A stretch of 20,483 nucleotides of DNA. Source: JAHBVL01 sp964461025 (GTDB lineage Bacteria > Chloroflexota > Chloroflexia > Thermomicrobiales > UBA6265). Location: the NCBI GenBank assembly GCA_964461025.1, contig CAYWSE010000069.1, positions 1 to 20,483 of the forward strand. The letters run 5' to 3'. Position 1 is the first letter of the stretch, and the number at the start of each line of letters is the position of its first letter. The notes below the pieces were generated by a model that did no database searches, was not told the DNA's origin, and saw only the letters and a list, made by a program, of their open reading frames with translations. Positions 13,504 to 20,483 of this stretch are shown in pieces. Position numbers and translations under genes: made by a program.

Positions 13504-14847
13504 ATGATGGTGACCGCAGTCGATCGCCTGCCGCCGCATAACATCGAAGCTGAACAATCCGTACTCGGCAGCATCCTGCTCGACCGTGACGCGATCATTG
13601 GCATCGCCACGTCGCTCAAGGCAGAGGACTTCTACCAGCCTGCCAACGGCACCGTCTTCCAGGCGATCCGCGATCTGTACGAGCGGCGCGAACCGACCGA
13701 CATTCTTACCCTTTCCGACGAATTGACCCGCCGCGGCCAGATCGAACAGATCGGCGGGCTGGCGTATCTCGCCTCGCTGATGGACGTGGTGCCGACGGCG
13801 GTGCATGTCGAGTACTACGCAAAGATCGTCGAACGTACCGCGACGATGCGAAGGTTGATCGATGCCGGCGCGTTCATTGTTGGTCTCGGGTTCCGGGACG
13901 ATCTCGAAGTTCAGGAAGCGCTTGATAGCGCTGAACGACGCGTGTTCGATGTGGCGCAGCGGCGGTCGTCGACAGAATTTGTCCAGATCCAGGTCGTGTT
14001 GGAAGAGCTCTTCGACCGGCTCGATACGATACAGCACGATCGTGGTTCGCTGGTCGGCGTGCCAACCGGGTTCCAGGAGCTCGACCGTTTGACCGGCGGA
14101 TTCCAGAAATCAGACCTGATCATCATCGCCGCTCGTCCGAGCTTCGGAAAGTCGTCGTTCGCTCTCGGAATGGCGCATTCGGCAGCGGTGCTGCACAACC
14201 GGACGGTCGGCATCTTCTCGCTCGAAATGCAGGCCGAGCAGGTCGTGCAGCGTATTTTGTCGATCGAGACTTCGGTCGACATTCACAAGCTGCGAACCGG
14301 GAATATCTCCGACCGCGAGTGGATGAGTCTGTCGCGGGCGCTTGGACGGGTGGGTGAATCGCCGATCTTCATCGACGACTCCCCAACGCTCACGGTGATG
14401 GACATCAAATCGAAGTCGCGTCGCTTGCAGGCCGAGCATGGGCTGGACATGATCATTGTCGATTATTTGCAGCTGATGCAGGGACAGCGTGCCGACAACC
14501 GGGTTCAGCAGATCGCTGAAATTTCGCGGGGTCTGAAATCGCTGGCGCGGGAGCTCAACGTCCCGGTCATCGCGCTATCGCAACTGTCGCGGGCGATCGA
14601 GAGTCGCACCGACCACCGCCCTATGCTTTCCGATTTGCGAGAATCGGGCGCCATCGAGCAAGACGCCGACATCGTGATCTTCATCCACCGGGAGGATAAG
14701 TTCAATCCCGAAACCGACAAGAAGAATGTCGCCGAGATCATCTTGTCGAAGCATCGCAACGGTCCGACCGACAAGTTTCAGGTCCATTTCTTCCCCAAAA
14801 CCGCCCGATTTTCGAGTATGGAAACCATCAACGATCCGGGCATGTAG
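13504..14847 (+). CDS. dnaB: Replicative DNA helicase DnaB
   Basis: Hexameric 5'-3' helicase that unwinds DNA at the fork. The 447-residue protein has the N-terminal primase-interacting domain (PPHNIEAEQSVLGSIL, 10-25), a linker, and the RecA-like motor. Walker A is RPSFGKSS (211-218), the catalytic Glu lies in SLEM (Glu241), and Walker B is MIIVDYLQL (316-324, Asp320). ALSQLSR and SKHRNGPT complete the helicase motifs. No intein is present. Two adjacent ATGs (13504, 13507) follow GGAG at 4 and 7 nt; the second has the better spacing. The DnaD-domain and loader genes follow immediately, so helicase and probable loaders are made together. Confidence 0.97.
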   Translation: MMVTAVDRLPPHNIEAEQSVLGSILLDRDAIIGIATSLKAEDFYQPANGTVFQAIRDLYERREPTDILTLSDELTRRGQIEQIGGLAYLASLMDVVPTAVHVEYYAKIVERTATMRRLIDAGAFIVGLGFRDDLEVQEALDSAERRVFDVAQRRSSTEFVQIQVVLEELFDRLDTIQHDRGSLVGVPTGFQELDRLTGGFQKSDLIIIAARPSFGKSSFALGMAHSAAVLHNRTVGIFSLEMQAEQVVQRILSIETSVDIHKLRTGNISDREWMSLSRALGRVGESPIFIDDSPTLTVMDIKSKSRRLQAEHGLDMIIVDYLQLMQGQRADNRVQQIAEISRGLKSLARELNVPVIALSQLSRAIESRTDHRPMLSDLRESGAIEQDADIVIFIHREDKFNPETDKKNVAEIILSKHRNGPTDKFQVHFFPKTARFSSMETINDPGM

Positions 14848-14850
14848 CCC

Positions 14851-15624
14851 ATGAGCTCGTTTCCCGAACCCCAGTTCCAACCGGAACCCGACAAGCATGA
14901 TGACAGCGGGGCGCCGTCCGATGTCGTTTGCGCACCGGCCGCATGGTTCGATGCCTGGCTGATGACCGCCGGCACCCATGATGAAGCGACCGTACTGGCT
15001 GGCTGCATGCGTCTGTACCGTCAGGTGGATGAACTGCTGGTGGTTGACGAGGCTGACCTGCTTTCCAGCGAACTTCTGCTGGAAGCCATCGGGTCGACGG
15101 AAGCACAAACGGCAACGTCGAAGATCCTGAAAGCGCTCAACCGGGCGGTACGTCGCGGCGCGCTGACGCGAAGCTGGACCGGCGATGGCGAGACCGCGCG
15201 GACTCGCTATCTCTTGAATATGGGCCCACCGTCGGAGGCAGCAACCGCTCAGTCCGAACGGCAACCCGCTGTTGTCAAACGCTATGACTCAACGGGACCA
15301 GCGGTATTTGCCGCGTACGAAGACGCAATCGGGCTTTTGACACCGCTGATTGCCGACCAGATTCAGCAGTCGCTGGATCGATATCCCGCCGATCAGATTC
15401 TCGATGCCATCCGGGAGTCTGTTCGCACCAACCGGCGGAGCTGGCGGAACATTCAACGCATTCTCCAGAACTGGTCGGACTCCGGAAGGGAGCTGGCTTT
15501 GGAAATAGAGGTCACGACTCATGAAGAAGATAAGCGACGTGATCAGGAACATCTCGATCCCGATCAATACCGGGGAGAGCGACATCTCGACCGAGCCAGA
15601 CGGTTACAGGTGCGCGATTTGTAA
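14851..15624 (+). CDS. DnaD-domain replication initiation protein
   Basis: Probable primosome protein that helps load DnaB. The C-terminal half carries a DnaD-like domain at about 152-214: AYEDAIGLLTPLIAD, then the terminal helix RSWRNIQRILQNW, which fits the family pattern of a conserved Tyr and Trp around an IL..W helix. Residues 30-125 could be a winged-helix region (partial resemblance only). The first 25 residues are Pro- and acid-rich. It starts 3 nt after the dnaB stop with no clear ribosome site, suggesting coupling. The last 35 codons run through the start of the next gene in another frame and give a highly charged tail, so the true C-terminus deserves caution. DnaD is best known from Firmicutes. 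Confidence 0.8.
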   Translation: MSSFPEPQFQPEPDKHDDSGAPSDVVCAPAAWFDAWLMTAGTHDEATVLAGCMRLYRQVDELLVVDEADLLSSELLLEAIGSTEAQTATSKILKALNRAVRRGALTRSWTGDGETARTRYLLNMGPPSEAATAQSERQPAVVKRYDSTGPAVFAAYEDAIGLLTPLIADQIQQSLDRYPADQILDAIRESVRTNRRSWRNIQRILQNWSDSGRELALEIEVTTHEEDKRRDQEHLDPDQYRGERHLDRARRLQVRDL

Positions 15625-16282
15625 AGACCGTCAGTGGCTGCGAGTCGACGCGGAACCAGGGCATCCGAATTTCGGTCGTCTTTTCCCTTGCGAGTGTCTC
15701 GTGCGGGAACGGGAAGCGAAAGCCGTAGGCGAGCTTTTCGACCTCTCCCAGCTTCACGCGATGTCTGAGATGACGTTCGAATCGTTCAATTCCCAGGCGC
15801 CCGGTCTTCAGGACGCGTATGACGCAGCCGTCGCCTATGCGAACAATCCGACGGGGTGGATCTTCTTTCATGGGTCGTATGGCGTTGGAAAGACACATCT
15901 CGCCGTGGCAATCGCGAACGAAGTGCTTCATCAGCACACCATGGGAGTGTATTTCAGGGTGGTGCCGGACTTGCTCGACCAGTTGCGGGCGACCTTCGAT
16001 CCAGAGCACGGCGTGGCATACGACGAGCGCTTTCAGCAAATTCGCAATGCGCACCTCTTGATACTCGACGATCTGGGCACAGAACAGACCACGCCATGGG
16101 CACGCGAAAAGCTCTACCAGCTTTTCAACCACCGGTACAACGAACAGCTGCCGACGGTGATTACGTCAAATCAGGACTACAAGCACATCGATCAGCGGAT
16201 ACTCTCCAGAATGCTCGACACGCGTCTTTCGCAGCGGGTCTTCATCGAGGCAGATGACTACCGCCTGTTGCCGGCGGTATAG
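15521..16282 (+). CDS. DnaI/DnaC-type AAA+ helicase loader
   Basis: ATPase predicted to open or assemble the DnaB hexamer on DNA at the origin or at restart sites. The 253-residue protein has an N-terminal cysteine-rich region that could bind zinc (CAIC at 31-34, CEC at 57-59, His48 between), as in Bacillus DnaI. The AAA+ core follows: Walker A GSYGVGKTH (118-126), Walker B LILDDLGTE (180-188), sensor 1 TVITSNQ (212-218), and the arginine-finger region ILSRMLDTRLS (227-237). The start ATG has GAGGT at 15508-15512, 8 nt upstream, so it is well supported even though it lies 104 nt inside the DnaD-domain frame. IstB-like transposition helpers share this fold, but no transposase is nearby and the dnaB context favours a loader. 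Confidence 0.88.
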   Translation: MKKISDVIRNISIPINTGESDISTEPDGYRCAICKDRQWLRVDAEPGHPNFGRLFPCECLVREREAKAVGELFDLSQLHAMSEMTFESFNSQAPGLQDAYDAAVAYANNPTGWIFFHGSYGVGKTHLAVAIANEVLHQHTMGVYFRVVPDLLDQLRATFDPEHGVAYDERFQQIRNAHLLILDDLGTEQTTPWAREKLYQLFNHRYNEQLPTVITSNQDYKHIDQRILSRMLDTRLSQRVFIEADDYRLLPAV

Positions 16283-16328
16283 CGCCAAGCTGCAAACCCG
16301 GACAACTCCTTTCTGAAACCAATATCGG

Positions 16329-16349
16329 TGATAGAATCACTGGGATTCT
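16329..16349 (+). promoter_or_regulatory. cdaA extended -10 promoter overlapped by an inverted repeat
   Basis: TG-A-TAGAAT (16329-16337) is an extended -10 about 45 nt before the cdaA start. An inverted repeat, AGAATC (16333-16338) and GATTCT (16344-16349) with a 5-bp spacer, overlaps the -10 and the expected start site, as a repressor operator would. No -35 consensus is seen. Confidence 0.45.
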
Positions 16350-16379
16350 GGCTTCCGACGTGAACGGATAACGTATTCC

Positions 16380-17300
16380 ATGGCGCAACTCGAGTGGCTC
16401 CTGTCGCAACTGGGGAGCTTTCGGGCATTTCTCGACATTGCCGTCGTCACTCTGATCATTTTCTGGCTCCTCAGCGTCGCCCAGGGCACTCGCGCCACCC
16501 TGTTGATTCGTGGCGCCATCAGCTTTCTGGCCATTGGCTACATCCTGGCCACTGTTTTTGACCTGTCGACGCTCAACTGGCTGCTGGCCCGCACCTGGCC
16601 GGCGCTGGTCATCGCGATACCAGTCATCTTCCAGCCGGAGCTTCGTCGCGCACTCGAGCAATTGGGCCACACAGGTCAATGGTTGCGCACGCCTCTCTCC
16701 TCCGGCGACCAGCTGTTCAGTGAAGATACAATCGATGAGATCGTTCGGGCTGCGGGGCAGCTGGCCCGGCAACACTACGGTGCTCTCCTGGTGATGGAAC
16801 GCGAAACAGGATTGCAGGACTATGCTGAAACCGGCGTGCCTATCGACTCCGTGCTGACGCGGCAGCTGCTGATCAATATTTTCTTTCCCAATACTCCACT
16901 CCACGACGGTGCAACGCTTATCCGGGGCGACCGCATTCTCGCGTCGAGCGTTGTCTTGCCATTGACGGACAATATTTCGGCATCGAGCCAGCTCGGAACG
17001 CGGCACCGTGCCGGGATAGGCGTGACCGAAGACTCTGACGCATTGGCGATCATCGTGTCGGAGGAAACGGGGCAGATCGCAGTCGCACACAGCGGGCGAC
17101 TGATCAGAGGGCTCGACCAGGACCGCCTGCGACGGGTACTCCGCACGCTGACAGGACTCGAGCACGATGATCCGAAACCTGCGGGATCGAGCAGCAAATT
17201 CCATTTGCCGACTGGCGAAATGGTTCGGACCCGCCGTTCGAGAGCCACGAACGGAGCAAGCAAAGAAACCGCGCACCACGGAGCGCCTGGATCGCACTAA
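16380..17300 (+). CDS. cdaA: Membrane diadenylate cyclase CdaA (DacA)
   Basis: Makes cyclic di-AMP from two ATP at the membrane. The 306-residue protein has three N-terminal transmembrane segments (about 17-35, 39-60, 65-83) and a DisA_N/DAC catalytic domain. Both signature motifs are intact: DGA in PLHDGATLI (Asp176) and GTRHRAGIGVTE (206-217). The C-terminal 40 residues are basic and Ser/Thr-rich, without a recognised domain. It is followed after 6 nt by cdaR, the usual partner; glmM, the third member of the common cluster, does not follow in this window. The ribosome site is weak (GGA about 12 nt upstream). Confidence 0.95.
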   Translation: MAQLEWLLSQLGSFRAFLDIAVVTLIIFWLLSVAQGTRATLLIRGAISFLAIGYILATVFDLSTLNWLLARTWPALVIAIPVIFQPELRRALEQLGHTGQWLRTPLSSGDQLFSEDTIDEIVRAAGQLARQHYGALLVMERETGLQDYAETGVPIDSVLTRQLLINIFFPNTPLHDGATLIRGDRILASSVVLPLTDNISASSQLGTRHRAGIGVTEDSDALAIIVSEETGQIAVAHSGRLIRGLDQDRLRRVLRTLTGLEHDDPKPAGSSSKFHLPTGEMVRTRRSRATNGASKETAHHGAPGSH

Positions 17301-17306
17301 ACGCAT

Positions 17307-18545
17307 ATGAGGCAGTTTTTCGATAGCGCATCCCGTGCGACGATTATGCGTCTGGCCGCTTCAGTCGGTCTGGCGCTCATTCTCTGGGCGTGGGTGACAA
17401 CACTGCTCGATCCCGAAACGACCCGCTCGTACAGCGGCGTGCCTATGCAGGTCGCGGGGCTCGACGGATCTCTGGTGATTCTCGATCCGCCGGATGACGC
17501 GTTGGTTCGCATCACCGGGCCAGAGTCTGTCGTGGAGACACTCTCCGTCGGGGCTCTTCATCCGGTGATCGATGCTTCGAGCGTGACATCCCCGGGCTCG
17601 TATGAGTTGCCGATTCGAGTGGATGCCCCGGACGATGTCTGGAGAACCGAGACAAATCCATCAACCGCAACCGTCATCGTCGAGGAGTCCGTAACCAAAG
17701 AGTTCGAAACGCAGGTGATCGTTCTCGATCTCGACGCGTCGAGTATGCGCACGGTTCGAGTTGAACCGTCCGTCGATGTTGTTGTTGCACGTGGTCCGTC
17801 GTCGGCGATCGAGCGAGTCGACCGCATCGCGTTGCCGCTGGAAACTTCGGGCGGATCGCGGGTCTACCAGGCAACGTTGGCTCCAGTCGCACTTGACGCT
17901 GAGGATGTTCCCGTCGAGGGCGTTACGGTCGAACCCGGGGAAATCACCGCAACGGTCACCGTCGCCGCGCGAGGTAAGAGTGTCGCGGTTCTCGTACCGA
18001 CCGAGGGATCACCAGCACCCGGCTTCGAAGTCATCGACCGGACGTCGAATCCCGTTTCGGTGATCGTCGAAGGACCGGCGGAGGCCATCGAACAGTTGAT
18101 TGCGGTTTCGGCTGAACCGATCGATATCTCCGGGGCCTCATCGAGCGTCAGCGCGACTGTGATGATTGCCGATTTGCCAGAGGGCGTAACGGTGATCCAA
18201 CCCGCGTCGGGACAAGTCGATGTCCTGATCCAGATCGGTCAACAGGGTGTTCGCCAGACGTTGACGGGACTGGAGATCGCGGTTGCAAACGTCCAGGAGG
18301 GACTCGTGGGAACCGTTGCCCCAGATGTCCTCTCGATCGAAGTGATGGCTCCCGAAGAAGTGCTCTCAACATTGACAGTCGAGAGCTTCCAGGTAATCGT
18401 CGATGCTTCCGGGCTGGGCACGGGAACGCATCGCGTCCAGCCACTGGTGATCGTTCCGGCGCAAGTTCAATGGATCACGGCAACGCCACTCGAAGTCGAG
18501 TTGACGATCAGCGACGAGTCGACACCAGTGACCGGGTCAACCTGA
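17307..18545 (+). CDS. cdaR: CdaR, YbbR-domain regulator of CdaA
   Basis: Extracytoplasmic regulator that binds CdaA and tunes c-di-AMP synthesis. The 412-residue protein has one N-terminal transmembrane helix (about 13-33, LAASVGLALILWAWVTTLL) and a long beta-rich outer region of YbbR-like repeats, probably four. Repeat landmarks are the recurring VRITGPESVVETL, VVVARGPSSAIERV, VIVEGPAEAIEQL and IEVMAPEEVLSTL elements. No clear ribosome site lies before ATG 17307; ATG 17346 is a possible shorter start but would shave the N-terminus close to the membrane helix. The 3' end overlaps the convergent response-regulator gene by 9 nt. Confidence 0.9.
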   Translation: MRQFFDSASRATIMRLAASVGLALILWAWVTTLLDPETTRSYSGVPMQVAGLDGSLVILDPPDDALVRITGPESVVETLSVGALHPVIDASSVTSPGSYELPIRVDAPDDVWRTETNPSTATVIVEESVTKEFETQVIVLDLDASSMRTVRVEPSVDVVVARGPSSAIERVDRIALPLETSGGSRVYQATLAPVALDAEDVPVEGVTVEPGEITATVTVAARGKSVAVLVPTEGSPAPGFEVIDRTSNPVSVIVEGPAEAIEQLIAVSAEPIDISGASSSVSATVMIADLPEGVTVIQPASGQVDVLIQIGQQGVRQTLTGLEIAVANVQEGLVGTVAPDVLSIEVMAPEEVLSTLTVESFQVIVDASGLGTGTHRVQPLVIVPAQVQWITATPLEVELTISDESTPVTGST

Positions 18546-19163
18546 CGCGGGGTCGTCGTTTTGAGTCTCGGCGGCACGCTCCATCTCATAGGTGAGCAGG
18601 ATGGCCTCAGCGACCTCTTTCATCGATTTCCGCGCATCCATACTCGTTTTGCGAATGCGGCGGAACGCTTCGGCCTCGCTCATGCCGTGTGTGTCCATGA
18701 GCACGCCCTTGGCTCGCTCGACCACTTTGCGTGACTCCAGCGCTTCTTTGAGGTCGCCCACTTCGCTGCGCAGCGTCGTGAACTCTGCAAATCTGGTGAG
18801 GCTGAGCTCGATGACCGGCAGCAACTCAGCTTCCCGAAACGGTTTGACGAGATATCCGACGACACCGGCGGTCTTGGCACGATCGACCAACTGCTGATCT
18901 GAATATGCAGTGAGCAAGACAACCGGCGCGATCTGTTCGCTGGTCAGGATCCCCGCGGCGGTGATGCCATCGATCTCCGGCATCTGTATGTCCATGATCA
19001 CAATATCCGGCCGGATCTTGCGGGCGAGGTCGAGCGCGGATTGACCATCGCCGACATCGGCCACGACTTCGTAACCAAGGTGGGTCAGCATTTCACGGAG
19101 ATCGAGCCGGATGAGCGACTCGTCATCGGCAATCAGAATGCGACATGGTGTGCGATGACTCAC
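18537..19163 (-). CDS. Response regulator with ANTAR RNA-binding output domain
   Basis: A two-component response regulator that probably acts as a transcription antiterminator by binding paired RNA hairpins. The 208-residue protein has a receiver domain (about 7-125) with acidic pocket ADDES (12-16), phospho-acceptor Asp58 in VIMDIQMPEIDG, Thr85 and Lys107 (VKPF). A coiled linker leads to an ANTAR domain (about 136-190) with the hallmark VVERAKGVLMDTHGMSEAEA. The frame extends further upstream across tRNA-Pro, but GTG at 19163 is chosen because GGAG lies 8 nt before it and the receiver domain begins shortly after. No histidine kinase is in the window. The architecture matches PdtaR-type regulators of actinobacteria. 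Confidence 0.9.
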   Translation of the reverse strand: MSHRTPCRILIADDESLIRLDLREMLTHLGYEVVADVGDGQSALDLARKIRPDIVIMDIQMPEIDGITAAGILTSEQIAPVVLLTAYSDQQLVDRAKTAGVVGYLVKPFREAELLPVIELSLTRFAEFTTLRSEVGDLKEALESRKVVERAKGVLMDTHGMSEAEAFRRIRKTSMDARKSMKEVAEAILLTYEMERAAETQNDDPASG

Positions 19164-19250
19164 CGCGAATGCTCCACAGTCGGGAATCAGACAACGAAAA
19201 ACCACGAAATGAACGAATGGCGACTCTGCCTCCGCGTGCATTTCGCGGTC

Positions 19251-19327
<77 letters not shown>

Positions 19328-19335
19328 CGCAAGCG

Positions 19336-19341
19336 AGTATA
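19336..19341 (-). promoter_or_regulatory. Likely -10 of the tRNA-Pro promoter
   Basis: TATACT on the minus strand ends 8 nt before the mature tRNA 5' end. TTGGGA upstream is a possible -35 but at a long 19-nt spacing. No separate strong promoter was seen between tRNA-Pro and the response regulator, so this promoter may serve both. Confidence 0.5.
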
Positions 19342-19428
19342 GCATCCGGTTTCGGTCACCTCCCAAAGCGAGAAGCACAGCAAATGTCTGAGTTTTGATG
19401 ATCGATGAACGAAGTAGCGATGAGAAGA

Positions 19429-19476
19429 GCCTCGCCGCTGGACGCCACCGGAGATCGCCATAAATGGCGAGGCTAC
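19429..19476 (+). repeat. Dispersed 21-bp repeat, copy 2, with upstream inverted arm
   Basis: Positions 19456-19476 repeat exactly the 21 bases at 470-490 (CGCCATAAATGGCG then AGGCTAC). Here GCCTCGCC (19429-19436) is the perfect reverse complement of GGCGAGGC (19466-19473), so a longer stem can form around the element. It lies in a 209-bp gene-free stretch between tRNA-Pro and the 3' end of the helicase-associated gene, in which no other gene or clear signal was seen. Confidence 0.75.
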
Positions 19477-19536
19477 AGATGGCCTGAATGACGCTTCTGA
19501 CGCCGGGGGTCGAATTGACGATTCGACACCGATAGG

Positions 19537-20483
19537 TCAGGACCGGGGGCGTTCGTCGAGGGACATGCCGCGGGCGGTCAGGAGCATGCGCAGAAGATCG
19601 GTCCCTTGCGGAGAGACGAGCGCCACGGTCGGCGAATCTGGCAGGCGAACGAGCAATGGCCCGGTCTCCGGATCGGCCAGGATATCGTTGAGCGTTTCCG
19701 GTAGGTCGGTTTGCAGAATCGCCGCATTGTAGAGAGCGCCGCCTCCCCAGTCCTTCGCCCAGCGACGCACGAATGCCGCCGCTTCGGGCCGTAACGATTC
19801 ACCTCCCTGAAGCCGTTCGAGCGTTTCCAGCATGGCATCCGCGGTCAGTCCCGATCTGGCGCCACGCCGCAGACTCGACTCCGTCAGTCGAAGTGATCCA
19901 TCCGTCTCCTCGGCAAACGGTCGGAGAAGATGAACGTCGTAGACGTTGGGAAGCGGCTGCCGAAAGGTCAGGCGGCCGTCCCCATCGACCTCGAGCCGGC
20001 GACGAGGAATTTCATCTGCACCCTCGGTCAGAGCGGGAAAGCGGCCACTGGCGATGAGGCGATCGGAAAGTTCGACGAGAGATTCAGCCCGGACGAATGC
20101 GACCTCAGGCGTCACACGCCTGGCGAGCAGTGGGGCAGTCTCTGGATTGGCGTAGAGCGCATCGAGCAACGATGCGTCGACGACCTGCAGCAGCGGCGTC
20201 CCCGTACGAAGCGTTATCCGTTCGGTCTCGCTGCCCCACTCCTCGATCGTCCTTCGCACATTCTGGGGCAGCTCAACGCTGCTCACGCTGGTGAGAAACT
20301 CGATGATCTTCGCTGTGTCGTATCCACTGCGGAGCGCCCGGGTGATTGAATTTCGCGTCAGCTCGTACTCAACGGCCTGATCGGCGCGGACACGGTCGGC
20401 GATCTGATCGAGGGAAAACAGGACTTCTTCGCCAGTGGGCCGAAACGCGAACACCTGAAAGTTGGGCTGGATGACAACGTTCG
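19537..20483 (-). CDS. Helicase-associated protein with XPB/Ssl2-type domain, C-terminal part (cut by window edge)
   Basis: The frame stays open to the window edge; an in-frame GTG at 20454 is internal, because the codons before it continue the family sequence VVIQPNFQVFAF. About 315 C-terminal codons are visible. VVIQPNFQV, then YELTRNSITRALRSG and ELPQNVRRTIEEW, fits the bacterial helicase-associated XPB/Ssl2 N-terminal-like domain (Helicase_C_3 type), found in large proteins of Actinobacteria and Chloroflexota. No ATPase motif is visible in this part. Residues 190-296 (counted from 20454) look like a second copy of the module at 32-137: both share an LT..S..R..RSG opening, a central Trp and PET.PLL. 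The function of the family is not firmly established. Confidence 0.65.
   Translation of the reverse strand, partial: NVVIQPNFQVFAFRPTGEEVLFSLDQIADRVRADQAVEYELTRNSITRALRSGYDTAKIIEFLTSVSSVELPQNVRRTIEEWGSETERITLRTGTPLLQVVDASLLDALYANPETAPLLARRVTPEVAFVRAESLVELSDRLIASGRFPALTEGADEIPRRRLEVDGDGRLTFRQPLPNVYDVHLLRPFAEETDGSLRLTESSLRRGARSGLTADAMLETLERLQGGESLRPEAAAFVRRWAKDWGGGALYNAAILQTDLPETLNDILADPETGPLLVRLPDSPTVALVSPQGTDLLRMLLTARGMSLDERPRS

Noticed and set aside
12786..13619. Minus-strand frame spanning rplI and the rplI-dnaB gap
   Set aside because: Antisense to L9, crosses the structured intergenic region, no protein family features.
15521..16282. IstB-type transposition helper from an IS21-like element
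   Set aside because: The AAA+ fold is shared, but there is no IstA transposase or terminal repeat, and the N-terminal cysteine region and dnaB/DnaD context fit a helicase loader.
16242..17306. Long open frame of about 354 codons on the minus strand opposite cdaA
   Set aside because: It lies fully antisense to cdaA, whose motifs are intact. The translation is rich in Arg, Gln and Ser with no recognisable domain: a composition shadow.
18529..18539. TGACC-G-GGTCA inverted repeat at the cdaR/response-regulator 3' overlap as an operator
   Set aside because: It lies inside both coding ends, far from any start, and resembles common TGACCGG words seen elsewhere in coding sequence (for example 1098-1107 and 9319-9326).

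Overview
The window looks like a core-genome stretch of a moderately GC-rich, non-proteobacterial bacterium. Gene content fits Chloroflexota, perhaps the class Thermomicrobia: a cysE-cysS-rlmB run, rplI next to dnaB, a DnaD-domain protein plus a DnaI/DnaC-type helicase loader, a c-di-AMP cyclase with its YbbR partner, an ANTAR response regulator, and a helicase-associated protein with an XPB/Ssl2-type domain. The lineage is inferred from gene content and was not tested by a database search.

Layout. Positions 1-540 hold a TTCCCAG heptamer tandem repeat, two tandem tRNA-Ser genes (anticodons CGA and GGA) and one copy of a dispersed 21-bp repeat. Positions 6319 down to 541 form a tightly packed minus-strand operon: MoxR ATPase, DUF58 protein, TgpA-like membrane transglutaminase, ribokinase. 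Its genes are joined by an 18-nt gap, an ATGA overlap and a TGATG overlap. A divergent intergenic region leads to plus-strand genes: polA (all three domains, proofreading site intact), an FmdB-type zinc-ribbon protein with its own promoter, then cysE-cysS-rlmB, whose genes overlap one another and follow a hairpin-rich leader. Next comes a replication and translation block, rplI, dnaB, a DnaD-domain gene and a DnaI-like loader, the last two overlapping by 104 nt. cdaA-cdaR follows with its own extended -10 promoter. On the minus strand at the right are an ANTAR response regulator (3' end overlapping cdaR by 9 nt), tRNA-Pro(GGG), the second copy of the 21-bp repeat, and the C-terminal part of a helicase-associated protein that runs off the window.

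How the genes work together. MoxR, DUF58 and transglutaminase form the known MoxR-type membrane and secreted-protein processing module; the ribokinase is an extra. CysE makes O-acetylserine for cysteine, CysS charges tRNA-Cys and RlmB methylates 23S rRNA. DnaB, DnaD and DnaI match the parts list of a Firmicutes-style helicase-loading system. CdaA and CdaR make and control c-di-AMP.

The protein-coding content is mostly housekeeping and I found no complete new defence or mobile system. The less explained signals are non-coding: nested inverted repeats between rplI and dnaB, paired hairpins before rplI, a hairpin-rich leader before cysE, an inverted repeat over the cdaA -10, the dispersed 21-bp repeat and the G-quadruplex-capable heptamer tract. 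In the proteins, the right-edge gene carries an internal duplication. No gene-free stretch exceeds 300 bp; the longest is about 210 bp (19328-19536).
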